Positions 19,340-27,878 of a stretch of DNA of 32,658 nt are shown here, one piece after another (positions within the stretch are counted from its first letter, which is position 1; every line of letters begins with the position of its first letter). The stretch comes from a virus. The position numbers and the translations under genes were made by a program. The stretch spans positions 1-32,658 of the IMG/VR virus record IMGVR_UViG_3300009285_001064; one strand, given 5' to 3'. The notes below the pieces were generated by a model. The model was not told the DNA's origin. It saw nothing but the letters and a program-made list of their open reading frames with translations, and did not search any database.

Positions 19340-20429
19340 ATGCGTATTCGAGGCGGGTATCCGGGGCGTTGATTGCCTGATCTGCTCAGCCGCAGAGAAA
19401 AACGCACAGGAGGTATTGAGCAAGTGCCGCGGGTTTGTCGACGTAGCAAGGGCCGCCGGGCTGGATTTGAAACTCACTACGGATGCAAGGGGTGAGCTTG
19501 GATTTGCAAACGGTAAGAAAATTCTCTCGCTGGCCCAAAACCCTGCTACCGTCCGCGGCTTCACCGGACACCTCTACCTCGATGAGTTTTCCCACCATCC
19601 TCAGGACCATTTTATCTACCAGGCGGGTATGCCTGTTGTCACTCGTGGTCATCGTTTGTCTGTACTGTCTACGCCTATGGGCCAATCGGGGGAGTATTAC
19701 AAGTGCTGGCAAGAGCGACCAGACTTCTCCCGGCATGATACAAACATCCTCGCCGCTGTTGACGCGGGACTCTGTGTTGACGTTGAACTCCTCAGACGCA
19801 ACATGGATGACGAGTCCTTCCGACAGGAGTACCTTTGTGAGTTCATCGACGAGTCATCGGCCTACTATCCATACGACCTCATTCGAGGCGCAATCGGGGA
19901 CTGTCCAGAGGACAGCGGGGCACGCCATCTCGGTATTGATGTCGGGCGAAAACGAGACCTCACGGTGCTATACACTGTGGGACAACTAAACGATATGCAC
20001 TACACTGTTGACGTTGATGTGTTGGACCGCCAGCCGTTTGACGTGCAGAGGATGGCGATAGTCAGCAAGGCTCAACGGTACAACGTCCAGAGCATAGCGA
20101 TTGACGCGACGGGGATTGGTGCACAGCTTGCAGAGCAGATACAGGGTGACATTGCAGGGGTCGAGGCCGTAGTGTTCAACGAGCAGAACAAGCGCGACAT
20201 GGTGATCGGCGTGAAGCGTGCGCTTGAGGCCAGGCGGTTGCAGATTCCCGACGACCCGAAACTGATCGGTGACATACATTCCATCCGTCGTACAGTCACG
20301 GCGGCCAATAACGTGAGGTTCGACGCGGAACGGACGGCAGAGGGTCATGCCGATAGGTTCTGGGCTCTCGCTCTTGCGATGAGAGCAGCATCGGATCGGA
20401 GCGGATTCAGGGTACTGTTCGAGTGCTAG
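19146..20429 (+). CDS. terL: Large terminase subunit
   Basis: The product is 427 aa if started at ATG 19146; ATG 19242 is an alternative, and neither has a good ribosome-binding site. ATPase motifs: a deviant Walker A, RKGRQIGGST (51-60), with Lys early and no GK[S/T], as in some terminases; Walker B LYLDEF (143-148); coupling motif STPMG (175-179). The RNase-H-type nuclease has acidic residues in LGIDVGRKRD, SIAIDATGIG and HADRFW. It drives DNA into the prohead and cuts it. It overlaps TerS by 194 bases in another frame. Confidence 0.85.
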   Translation: MARRSKSITPGQSVSEQQTNALTAFLATVKRRMLSYQLAWILDRSRMRVWRKGRQIGGSTAIAFECVFEAGIRGVDCLICSAAEKNAQEVLSKCRGFVDVARAAGLDLKLTTDARGELGFANGKKILSLAQNPATVRGFTGHLYLDEFSHHPQDHFIYQAGMPVVTRGHRLSVLSTPMGQSGEYYKCWQERPDFSRHDTNILAAVDAGLCVDVELLRRNMDDESFRQEYLCEFIDESSAYYPYDLIRGAIGDCPEDSGARHLGIDVGRKRDLTVLYTVGQLNDMHYTVDVDVLDRQPFDVQRMAIVSKAQRYNVQSIAIDATGIGAQLAEQIQGDIAGVEAVVFNEQNKRDMVIGVKRALEARRLQIPDDPKLIGDIHSIRRTVTAANNVRFDAERTAEGHADRFWALALAMRAASDRSGFRVLFEC

Positions 20430-20431
20430 CT

Positions 20432-21772
20432 ATGAAGCCATTGGAGATCAAGACCGCCGTCATCACTCCCTACATGCTCGAGCAGTACGTCTACGAGCAC
20501 AAAAACAGAGTCCTCACGACGGCGGATGCTTTCAACACGGTGCCCTTGATTTACCGGGCGGTCCGCCTCAGGTGCAATGCGTTGGTCAGGGTCCCCAGGT
20601 ATATTTATCCCCTGGGGTCAGACGAGCCGATTGACGAGTATCCGTTTGAGGACACGCTGCCCCTCAGGTCGTGGCTTTGGCTGACCGAGGCTGCGCTGTT
20701 GCTCAGGGGTGCGAGCTTCACGGTCCGGCTGATGAACGAGTCCGGGAGAGCTACAGGAGAGATACAGTTCATCAATCCATTCACGGTGTCAATGGGCAAA
20801 TCCCGGAATGGATCGCTCACGTTCAAACAATCCGTTGACGGTCAGACTCGTGAGTGGTCCGAGGAGGAGATGTTCTACGTCCGGGACTACGCGCCGGATT
20901 CCGACATTGGGTTCGGGACGTGCCCAACTGAGGTAGCTTTGGGATCGGCGCAGCTCCAGCATTACGTCACGCGGTTTGCGTCGAAATTCTTTGAGTCGGG
21001 GGCGATGCCGTTTGTTGCGTTGAGTCTCCCTCCGGGAGTCGGAAAGGCCGAGCAAGACCGGGTCGAGGGATTCTTCAAACGGGCGGTCGGGGGGATCAGG
21101 AATGCGTTTCGGGTTGTGGCCGTATCGGGGGAGATAAAGCCGACGATCATTACTCCGCCGATCAACACGCTGGACCTGCCCGGCGTGAAACTGACGGCTG
21201 TCGAGAATGTCGCGTGGGCATTCGACATTCCCAAAACGATCCTCACGGCTGACTCTGCAAACAGAGCTACAGCAGACACGGAGTACAAGATTTTCACGGA
21301 GGAGACAATCCTCCCGAGGTGCGAGTTCATGGAGTCGGTGCTCAATCCGTTCCTGGCAGAGTACGGGGTTGAGATTGCGTTTGCTCCGGAAGAGTTGACG
21401 GTGATGCAGGAGGACGAGAACCAGAGGGCGGAGGCGTTTTCGACTTACGTAGCTGCCGGGATGAACCGTGACCTTGCGGCGGAGATGCTGGGGATTGACA
21501 TACCAGAGACGTACAAGGGCGAGAGGTGGGACGAGAAACAAGCCGACCCGGTGAAGCCTGACCCGGTGAAACCGAAGCCGCAGCTACAGGCCGAGGCGGA
21601 GATGAAGAAGTGGATGAAGAAAGCGCTCAAGCGGCTGCAGGAGGGGAAGGCTGCTCAAGTCGAATTTGAATCAGACGCATTGCCGGATGAACTCAAGAGC
21701 GTGACGTTTAACGCTTTGGCAATCGCAAAGAGCGAGGACGATGTGAAACTCATATTTCGAGGTGCGCGATGA
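20432..21772 (+). CDS. Portal protein, HK97-type
   Basis: The product is 446 aa. ATG 20432 is used; GTG 20423, overlapping the TerL stop, is possible. FNTVPLIYRAVRLRCNALVRVP at the start, AALLLRGASFTVRLMNESG, FYVRDYAP, a SGAMPFVALSLPPG loop and the VENVAWAFDIPKTILTAD segment are typical of Phage_portal (HK97 gp3-like) proteins. It forms the dodecameric ring for DNA entry and tail attachment. The C-terminus carries a Lys/Pro-rich duplication (DPVKPDPVKPKP). It overlaps the protease-capsid gene by ATGA. Confidence 0.85.
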   Translation: MKPLEIKTAVITPYMLEQYVYEHKNRVLTTADAFNTVPLIYRAVRLRCNALVRVPRYIYPLGSDEPIDEYPFEDTLPLRSWLWLTEAALLLRGASFTVRLMNESGRATGEIQFINPFTVSMGKSRNGSLTFKQSVDGQTREWSEEEMFYVRDYAPDSDIGFGTCPTEVALGSAQLQHYVTRFASKFFESGAMPFVALSLPPGVGKAEQDRVEGFFKRAVGGIRNAFRVVAVSGEIKPTIITPPINTLDLPGVKLTAVENVAWAFDIPKTILTADSANRATADTEYKIFTEETILPRCEFMESVLNPFLAEYGVEIAFAPEELTVMQEDENQRAEAFSTYVAAGMNRDLAAEMLGIDIPETYKGERWDEKQADPVKPDPVKPKPQLQAEAEMKKWMKKALKRLQEGKAAQVEFESDALPDELKSVTFNALAIAKSEDDVKLIFRGAR

Positions 21773-23547
21773 ACGATGACATGCTGTGTGCTTACGGCTC
21801 CGAGGTCAAGGCTGGTGAAAACGGACACCTGACGGGATTGCTGGTGAGATTCTCCGGGCCCGAGTCTCCGGATTCCACCGGAGACTACTTCACATCCTCA
21901 ACCGATTTCGGCCTTGAGAATGTGTCGAAGGTTCCCCTGTATTTCCACCACACCCTCCCATTGAAGAGCCGCGCCGGGAAACGGATACAGGTCAAGGAGC
22001 AGATCGGTGAGGGGACGTTGAGCCTGGCGGAGGAGGGTATCCTGATTGATGCCATCATGTACAATCACTCCCGGTACAAGGCGGCGATAGAGAAGGCCAT
22101 CAAAAGCTTGGGCTGGTCTTCCGGATCGGCTCCGCATCTAGTCGAACGTGAGGTTGTCGGGAAAGCGACGCACATCAAACGCTGGCCCCTGGGGTTGGAC
22201 GCTTCTCTCACACCGACTCCTGCGGACATCAAAAACGTGGTAGAACTCAAGAGCATTGACATTGAATCAGACATTGAACTGGAACCGGAGGCCGGGGCAG
22301 AGGGCAGCAATGCCGCCGCGGCGGTGCCAGAAACAGAACCAGAAACCAAACCAAACGAGGTAGAGATGACAAAGGAAGAGTTGGAGAAGGCTGTAACCGA
22401 TCAGGTCGCCGCCGAACTCGAAGCCCGCAAGGAAGCGGAGAAGAAAGCAGCCGAAGACAAGGCCGCTTTCGACGCTGCTGTTGCGGACGGGGTGAAGGCC
22501 GCGACCGACAAAACGGCGGTCAACGGCGGGATCAAATCGGCGAACCTGAACCTGAAGGCTCCGAAGGGTGACGACGCGAACACCGCGATGAACCACTGGA
22601 TCAAAACCGGTGACAACGGTGGATTGCGTGCGAACCCAGCCTACAAAACAGACTACAATCTGTTGGGCGGGACGCAGTATCAGGGGCAGGAACTCGTGCC
22701 GACTGAGATCATCAACCGCATCTGGGAGTTGCGTCAGCCGCTCTCGATTGCGCGGGCAGCCGGAGCGATGGTGATTCCGGTCGGGAGCCGGACGGCGTGG
22801 GTGCCCGTCGAAAAGATCGCACCTGAGGTCTGGGTGGTGACGGCAGAGGAGGCGTCGTATGACCTTCCCTCGGCTCAGCCCTTGGACAAGAAGATCGTGT
22901 CGATCCAGAAGTACACCCGGACGGTCAATATTGCGGAGGAGCTGATCGAAGACTCCGTGGTGGACATTGTGCCGTGGTGGGAGAACTACATTGCTCGTGG
23001 ACTCGCCCTGACGGAGAATCAGGAGTTCTTGATCGGCGATGGAACGAGCAATGCTCTGGGGATTCACACCGTGACGACCGGCCACACGGCTGGCGTTACG
23101 GCTGCATCTGCAACAGCGGTGACGGGGCCGGAGATTATCCAGCTTTACTACAGTCTCCCGGCTGAATACCGTGGCGGGAAGGTCGCATGGACAATGGCTC
23201 CTGCGACCGAGGCTGCAATCCGTGGACTCCAGGCATCTGATTTCTCGTTCCTCCCGACACCTGCAGGTAATGGCGGGTTGGCTCAGGGGACGGGGTATCT
23301 GGTGGCCTCGAATGCTGCGGTGTACAACTCCGGGTCGTGTCCGGCAGCAACCGCTGCGTTGATCCCGATTGTGGTCGGGAACTTCGAGGCGGGGTATGTG
23401 ATCTGCGAGCACCGAGGGATGACGGTCATGCGTGATCCGTTCTCCGGTGCATCGACGGGTCAGCTCAAGCTCCATGCGTCGGCTCGGTTTGGCGGGACGG
23501 TTGCAAACGTCCTGGCATTCCGGGGTCTGACAATGGCCACGGGCTAA
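21769..23547 (+). CDS. Fused prohead protease, scaffold and major capsid protein
   Basis: The product is 592 aa in three parts. Residues 1-160 resemble HK97-type prohead proteases: YFHH with the likely catalytic His, LGWSSGSAPH with the likely Ser, and LDASLTPTPAD. Residues ~160-255 are acidic then Ala/Glu/Lys-rich coiled coil, like a scaffold (delta) domain. Residues ~270-592 read as an HK97-fold major capsid protein (LVPTEIINRIWELRQPLS, an NIAEELIEDSV stretch, a CEHRGMTVMRDPFS stretch). Self-cleavage around 255-290 is expected to release the capsid subunit. No separate capsid gene exists here. Confidence 0.8.
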   Translation: MNDDMLCAYGSEVKAGENGHLTGLLVRFSGPESPDSTGDYFTSSTDFGLENVSKVPLYFHHTLPLKSRAGKRIQVKEQIGEGTLSLAEEGILIDAIMYNHSRYKAAIEKAIKSLGWSSGSAPHLVEREVVGKATHIKRWPLGLDASLTPTPADIKNVVELKSIDIESDIELEPEAGAEGSNAAAAVPETEPETKPNEVEMTKEELEKAVTDQVAAELEARKEAEKKAAEDKAAFDAAVADGVKAATDKTAVNGGIKSANLNLKAPKGDDANTAMNHWIKTGDNGGLRANPAYKTDYNLLGGTQYQGQELVPTEIINRIWELRQPLSIARAAGAMVIPVGSRTAWVPVEKIAPEVWVVTAEEASYDLPSAQPLDKKIVSIQKYTRTVNIAEELIEDSVVDIVPWWENYIARGLALTENQEFLIGDGTSNALGIHTVTTGHTAGVTAASATAVTGPEIIQLYYSLPAEYRGGKVAWTMAPATEAAIRGLQASDFSFLPTPAGNGGLAQGTGYLVASNAAVYNSGSCPAATAALIPIVVGNFEAGYVICEHRGMTVMRDPFSGASTGQLKLHASARFGGTVANVLAFRGLTMATG

Positions 23548-23562
23548 TTCAATCCATAGGGG

Positions 23563-23583
23563 GGGCGGGGATCGCCCGTCCCC
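23563..23583 (+). terminator. GC-rich hairpin after the capsid gene
   Basis: GGGCG (23563-23567) pairs with CGCCC (23573-23577), with flanking G and C runs that can extend or shift the stem, followed by TCTTGTG. Probably a weak terminator or RNA-stability element giving extra capsid mRNA. Confidence 0.4.
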
Positions 23584-23608
23584 TCTTGTGTAACGAGATG
23601 GAGTCATC

Positions 23609-23905
23609 ATGCTAAACCCTGGGATGTTGATTAGGTTCAAGACCTCTGTTGCCTCAAGCGTTTACGGGACTCACAATGCGGGGTCTGTCATGCCGGACGG
23701 TCTTGGTGTTTACCGGGTGACGGAGCGGAATGTCGAGTTCATGGAAGGCGAGGTTCGTTGTGGCCACGCCGAGGTATTCAACGCGCCGAAGGAAGGTCAT
23801 CATGCGCCTGTTAACGTTCTGCCCGTATCTGCACCTGCACCCGGAGTCGTGGCAGTCGATCCTCCGGCAAAGCGCAAGCCCGGGCGACGTGCTGTTCAGC
23901 CATGA
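23609..23905 (+). CDS. Small hypothetical protein in the head module
   Basis: The product is 98 aa from an ATG preceded by GAGATGGAGTCATC. The first 60 residues look folded and beta-rich (GMLIRFKTSVAS, GVYRVTERNVEFMEGEV). The tail is Pro/Ala/Lys-rich and is read through 104 bases of the next gene in another frame. Position right after the capsid gene suggests a decoration or assembly role, not provable here. Confidence 0.45.
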   Translation: MLNPGMLIRFKTSVASSVYGTHNAGSVMPDGLGVYRVTERNVEFMEGEVRCGHAEVFNAPKEGHHAPVNVLPVSAPAPGVVAVDPPAKRKPGRRAVQP

Positions 23906-24389
23906 CAATCCCTACGGCGATCCCTGGGTTGGGGACCACCGGAATATACAGCATCAGTACGAGAGGATGAGATTGACGGTGCTCGCAGGATTTGACAAGG
24001 TGTGGATCGTGGAGTCTGATATGATCGTGCCAGAGGATGCGCTTGAGAAACTGTCCGAGGTTGACGCTCCGGTCGTTTCGGGAGTCTACCGGTTGAGGCA
24101 CGGCGGGGATCACCCGAATCTCTCAGACGCGAACGGGAACGTTTTGACGTGGGAGAAACTGCGTAGGGCGGCGAGTCCGCTTGAGGTGGGAGGCGGTGCA
24201 ATGGGGTGTTTGCTCGTGGATCGGTCCGCTCTTGAGGGGTTTTCGTTTCTCACCGGGGGCAACTCCGCGCCGGACGGGCCGTTCATGCGCCACTTGCGGG
24301 CGAACGGGATCAAACAGGTGGCGAGGATTGATGTGCAATGCGGTCACATCTCCCCTACGGGTGAGACGTTATGGCCGAGGATCAATTAA
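23802..24389 (+). CDS. Glycosyltransferase-like protein in the head module
   Basis: The product is 195 aa from ATG 23802, with AAGGAAGG upstream. FDKVWIVESDMIVPEDALEK holds an acidic E-S-D triad like the DxD of GT-A enzymes. VVSGVYRLRHGG, GGGAMGCLLVDRSAL and APDGPFMRHLRANG follow the pattern of small phage glycosyltransferases with an anp1-like fold. No membrane segment. It overlaps the previous gene by 104 bases. Its place between capsid and connector genes hints that a virion protein is the acceptor; this is inference. Confidence 0.6.
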   Translation: MRLLTFCPYLHLHPESWQSILRQSASPGDVLFSHDNPYGDPWVGDHRNIQHQYERMRLTVLAGFDKVWIVESDMIVPEDALEKLSEVDAPVVSGVYRLRHGGDHPNLSDANGNVLTWEKLRRAASPLEVGGGAMGCLLVDRSALEGFSFLTGGNSAPDGPFMRHLRANGIKQVARIDVQCGHISPTGETLWPRIN

Positions 24390-24412
24390 CAGTGTCAGTC
24401 ATGGAGAACAAA

Positions 24413-25114
24413 ATGAAACGAATCACGCTTTTGCTCGCGCTTGTGCTGTGCGTCTCTCTTGGGCTGGCACAAGATTTCGTTACAGTCACCCCGGCGATTT
24501 CGACCGAGGCCGTGGACAGTTGTACCGTCACGGCAGGCAATGACACGGTGACGGCGCCTACCGCGTCGTTTGCGAATCTCTACGCCGGGCTTTCGGTCTA
24601 CGGACCGATGATCCCGGAGGGAACTCAGATACTCGCAACGGACTCTTCGACGTACGTAGTGCTCTCGGAGACCCCGGCCGATGACGACGTGACGGTGCTC
24701 AATTTCGGGGTGGTCGCTCTGTACACGACCTATGCAGACGGAGACTGGTTCGGACTGCCGTTCAGGATTCTGTATAATCCCGGGATGGGTGATACCAGGA
24801 CCTTAAACTCCATTGTCATCACCGACAACTCGGATCAACTCGGGAACACGGAGGTCATGTTGTTCAACGCATTTTCCGACACCCTGGGTCAGGACTCCTC
24901 GGCGATGGCTATTGTGGCAAGCGAGGCGCACAAAGTGATTGGATACATCGCGCTCACGTCTGCGGTTGATCTTGGAACAGGGAGAGTCCTCACGTCGAAA
25001 GACATTGCTCTCACGGTTCCTAAAGGGGGGTTGTGGGGGCGCATGGTAGCCGGGGCGGCGTTCGTGCCTACGGCAGTTGACAACATCAAAATCAGGTTTG
25101 GGTTTGGACGATGA
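24413..25114 (+). CDS. Virion-type protein with a signal peptide
   Basis: The product is 233 aa from ATG 24413 (GGAG upstream; 24371 and 24401 are in-frame alternatives). MKRITLLLALVLCVSLGLAQ is a textbook Sec signal peptide. The C-terminal two thirds (TYADGDWFGLPFRI, TLNSIVITDNSDQLGN, ALTVPKGGLWGRMVAGAAF, IKIRFGFG) resemble, from memory, a beta-sandwich family in phage head modules that often starts YASGD. The middle TVTAGNDTVTAPTASF to VLSETPADDD looks like a small bacterial beta domain. Cytoplasmic virion protein and export signal are in conflict. Confidence 0.6.
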   Translation: MKRITLLLALVLCVSLGLAQDFVTVTPAISTEAVDSCTVTAGNDTVTAPTASFANLYAGLSVYGPMIPEGTQILATDSSTYVVLSETPADDDVTVLNFGVVALYTTYADGDWFGLPFRILYNPGMGDTRTLNSIVITDNSDQLGNTEVMLFNAFSDTLGQDSSAMAIVASEAHKVIGYIALTSAVDLGTGRVLTSKDIALTVPKGGLWGRMVAGAAFVPTAVDNIKIRFGFGR

Positions 25115-25734
25115 GTCTCTCAACGCGGTCGATCGTAACGCTGAACGAGGTCAAGAACTACCTCAAGCTCTCAACCGGTGCGTCTGATCTGGACACGGTG
25201 ATTGAGGATTTCATCGACCTCGTGTCGGGGAAGTGGGAATCGGAGACGCACAACAAGTGCATCCTCCAGGACGTTGAGGAGATTCTTGACGGCCCGAGGG
25301 ACGACTTTTTGATGACGACCTATTTCCCGATCTACGCTCTTTACGGCGAGTCGGCGGCTGAGCGGCTGGCCAACCTGCAATACCGGGAGAGTCCGACAGA
25401 CGCATGGGTTGACCTCACCGACGACGAGGACTATATCTACATCTCCGACGACGAGGCTGTGGGAGTGCAACTGCTTTCTCCGGCGGTCTACATCTGGGGG
25501 AAGAAAAATACGCGGGTCCATTACTGGGTCGGGACAGCGAGAGAGTCTGTGCCTGCGGACATTCGGAAAATCGTGCTCGAGGCGGTGGCTGTTATGTGGA
25601 AAGAATCCGGACAGGGGGACGGGCGGTTAGGTCTCTCATCTCAGTCGGGGACAATATCGGGCGGCAGCACGGGGTACGAGGACCTTGCGAGGCGGTGGGA
25701 CGCGGTTGTGTCCAGACACAGGAGGCTGGTATGA
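25111..25734 (+). CDS. Head-tail connector protein (gp6-like)
   Basis: The product is 207 aa, overlapping the previous gene by ATGA. TLNEVKNYLKLSTGASDLDTVIEDFIDL at the start, a beta-rich middle and PADIRKIVLEAVAVMWKES are the usual layout of HK97 gp6-type adaptor proteins, which form a ring under the portal. The position two genes before the tail-completion proteins fits. The tail (GLSSQSGTISGGSTGYE) is flexible. Confidence 0.65.
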   Translation: MSLSTRSIVTLNEVKNYLKLSTGASDLDTVIEDFIDLVSGKWESETHNKCILQDVEEILDGPRDDFLMTTYFPIYALYGESAAERLANLQYRESPTDAWVDLTDDEDYIYISDDEAVGVQLLSPAVYIWGKKNTRVHYWVGTARESVPADIRKIVLEAVAVMWKESGQGDGRLGLSSQSGTISGGSTGYEDLARRWDAVVSRHRRLV

Positions 25735-26084
25735 GACTGGGACTGATTGCAGCTCTCTTCTTGGTCGTCTCTGTTGCGAGCGGTCAGATAACGGATCAGG
25801 TCGTACAGACCTCGAACGGGTCGGGGTATCTTGAGACCACGTGGGAGAAAATCCAATTCTCCTCGGCGTACTACCGGATAGTCCAGGCTGATATTGACTA
25901 CGACACGACGAGCGCACACCGGAGCCCGCTGTTGTACTACGCATTCAATAACGACACATCGTCGACCAAAATAATGATCCTGCGTCCGGGCGATGCCGTG
26001 AGGCATACGGGACTTGGTCTGACGCACATCTACATCAAAGCGTCGGCGGACTCGCTCCCGTACAGAGTAGCTATATACAGGTAG
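25731..26084 (+). CDS. Small secreted beta-rich protein among connector genes
   Basis: The product is 117 aa from the ATG overlapping the connector stop. The signal peptide MRLGLIAALFLVVSVASG is followed by Q, the same style as the other exported proteins here. The mature part is beta-rich (YYRIVQADIDYDTT, TKIMILRPGDAVRHTG, LPYRVAIYR) and resembles a single structural beta-sandwich. Either exported by the infected cell or a virion part whose N-terminus only looks like a signal. Confidence 0.5.
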   Translation: MRLGLIAALFLVVSVASGQITDQVVQTSNGSGYLETTWEKIQFSSAYYRIVQADIDYDTTSAHRSPLLYYAFNNDTSSTKIMILRPGDAVRHTGLGLTHIYIKASADSLPYRVAIYR

Positions 26085-26096
26085 GAGACTCATCTG

Positions 26097-26543
26097 ATGG
26101 CAATGACAACGGTAACCAAAACGCTTGTGGACGCACTCCCTGCCGATCCGGCGACGAGCGAAACCTCGCTGGCTAATCATGCGTCGCACCACAACGCCAT
26201 ACACGACGCATTGCAGGAGATTTACGGCGTGACGGCGTATGAGGGATATTTCACCCAATCCACAGCAGAGGCACCGGTGGCTGCGACGGCAGCGGTGAAT
26301 ACGACGGGCGCGACAATCACTCCGTCGTATGATAACATCGGTTTGTACACATTGACGTTTAGCTCCGCTGTGCTTACGAGTGCTGCGAAGACCAAAATCA
26401 CAATCACGTCAATGTACGCAGACGCACGCATCGTTTATATCCGGTGGGCAAGCACGGCAACGATTGTGATCCAGTGCTATAACCACGCTGGCGATGCTGC
26501 GAACGGCAATGCTTTCTGGCTCACGGTTGAGATCTATCCATGA
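26097..26543 (+). CDS. Small structural protein
   Basis: The product is 148 aa from ATG 26097 (TAGGAG upstream; ATG 26103 is possible). The motif SLANHASHHNAIHDALQEIYG is of the H-x2-HN-x-I type common near the N-terminus of phage fibres and virion proteins. The remainder is Thr/Ala-rich beta (TLTFSSAVLTSAAKTKITIT). Probably a head or neck fibre or decoration protein. It overlaps the next gene by ATGA. Confidence 0.5.
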   Translation: MAMTTVTKTLVDALPADPATSETSLANHASHHNAIHDALQEIYGVTAYEGYFTQSTAEAPVAATAAVNTTGATITPSYDNIGLYTLTFSSAVLTSAAKTKITITSMYADARIVYIRWASTATIVIQCYNHAGDAANGNAFWLTVEIYP

Positions 26544-27091
26544 CGACGTATGCCAACGCATATTTCGGCTACTCGTCACGGCGGCTTTCCTACGTCGGGG
26601 CGATTCTTTCTTCGAGGCGCGAGCTGGTGAGGGACTGGATCGCTGCGGCCTTCGAGGCAATAGACTCGGACGAAGGATTCAGAACCGACCCGGAGGTCCA
26701 CAAGCATTTTCTCTACCCGGCTGCGACTTCGGGGGGGACGCACATTTGCGTCATCCTCGAAAACGAAACGATGACCGCCCATGATGACAATGAGACGGTG
26801 TTCGATTCGGACATCAAAGTCGTTTGCCTCGGACGCTTCAACGCAACGCTGAGCTTTTCGGGAACCGAGCCCGTGTCGGGGTCAGAGACCGACGGGGAGT
26901 ATCTCTTGGATGACATGAAGCGCGTGGTCTACACGCTCATGCTCTCGGATGTAAACCTTGCCTCGAACCGGAAACTGATCCTAGGGAAAAGGGGTGTGAA
27001 TATGTTCGGTCCGACGTACTACCCGGGGAATCAGGGTGAGGTGAGGCTTGAGTTCTGGGTGAGAATCTACGCGCAGGACGGGGAGTTCTGA
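26540..27091 (+). CDS. Probable neck or tail-terminator protein
   Basis: The product is 183 aa. It has AILSSRRELVRDWIAAAFEA, then beta-rich parts (THICVILENETMTAHDDN, LRFEF-like LEFWVRIYAQ at the end). Size and place between the connector and the gpG/HK97-gp10-like protein match tail-terminator or head-closure proteins. No decisive motif. Confidence 0.45.
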   Translation: MTTYANAYFGYSSRRLSYVGAILSSRRELVRDWIAAAFEAIDSDEGFRTDPEVHKHFLYPAATSGGTHICVILENETMTAHDDNETVFDSDIKVVCLGRFNATLSFSGTEPVSGSETDGEYLLDDMKRVVYTLMLSDVNLASNRKLILGKRGVNMFGPTYYPGNQGEVRLEFWVRIYAQDGEF

Positions 27092-27534
27092 TGCTTGATA
27101 TTGAAATCAACGCGACAATGCCGGAGCTAAACCCTGAGGACTGGGGCGAGGTCGCAAAGCGCGTTGCCCAGATCATGCTTGACGGCGTGAGGGAGCAGTT
27201 TGTCCGAGGCGGTATTCCGGGATGGCAGCCGCTCAAATCCGGCGGGCCGTCGTATCTGTACCAGGGTGGGGCACTCCTCCAGGGGATTGAATCCTCGACC
27301 GGATCGGACGGGTCGGAGTTTTGGGCGATGGTCGCAACGACCGGTGGGCTTCCGTATGCGTCCATTCATCAGTTCAGCGGGTGGGCCGGGAGAGGGCACA
27401 AAGCGTATATCCCCGCCAGACCTTACATGGTGATGACGGATGAGACCCAAAGTGAAATCATTCAAGAGGCAGCCGGCATGATCGTTGAGTTTCTAAACGC
27501 AGAACCGGAAAACCGAAAGGGCGGAAAAGAATGA
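27091..27534 (+). CDS. Virion morphogenesis / tail completion protein (Mu gpG or HK97 gp10 type)
   Basis: The product is 147 aa. FVRGGIPGWQPLKSG, YLYQGGALLQGIESS, YASIHQFSG and YIPARPYMVM are the ordered motifs of the phage virion morphogenesis family (Phage_tail_S, HK97 gp10-like). These proteins sit at the head-tail junction and complete tails. It begins in a TGATG overlap and ends overlapping the chaperone start. Confidence 0.75.
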   Translation: MLDIEINATMPELNPEDWGEVAKRVAQIMLDGVREQFVRGGIPGWQPLKSGGPSYLYQGGALLQGIESSTGSDGSEFWAMVATTGGLPYASIHQFSGWAGRGHKAYIPARPYMVMTDETQSEIIQEAAGMIVEFLNAEPENRKGGKE

Positions 27535-27878
27535 GCGCGGAAATCACCATCGACGGGAAAACGTACACGGCAAAATTGGCTACGCTGGAAACCCTGTTGA
27601 GGTGTGAGGATATTGAGAAGGCTATGGTCAAGGCACGCGAGGCGAAGGACTACACGCTGTACAGGGACTTGACCGTGCAACGGTGCGAGCTGTTTCTTGA
27701 GGGGGATGTGCGCGACCTGGCGAGCGACAGGATAGCACCGTCTGACATGCAGGAGCTGGACAGTTTTTTCGTCAAGTGTCTGGCACGCAATCTGAAAGTG
27801 TCAGACGGGTCGAACGCGACTTCGGAAAATTCGTGCTCGGTTCCGGGCGGGCCGACCTCCCTCGGGGTTACGAGCTGA
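27531..27878 (+). CDS. Tail assembly chaperone, G-type product
   Basis: The product is 115 aa, helical after a beta start (SAEITIDGKTYTAKLATLETLLRC in two short strands and a helix), with a disordered C-terminus after about residue 90. It is the unshifted product of a chaperone pair directly before the tape measure gene, where siphoviruses encode G and G-T proteins that coat the tape measure during tail assembly. Confidence 0.7.
   Translation: MSAEITIDGKTYTAKLATLETLLRCEDIEKAMVKAREAKDYTLYRDLTVQRCELFLEGDVRDLASDRIAPSDMQELDSFFVKCLARNLKVSDGSNATSENSCSVPGGPTSLGVTS

Noticed and set aside
22267-23640. A 457-codon reverse-strand open frame opposite the capsid gene, and similar long frames at 16190-17089 and 20789-21541
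   Set aside because: They mirror strongly supported + strand genes, have Arg/Ser/His-rich shadow composition, and match no family.
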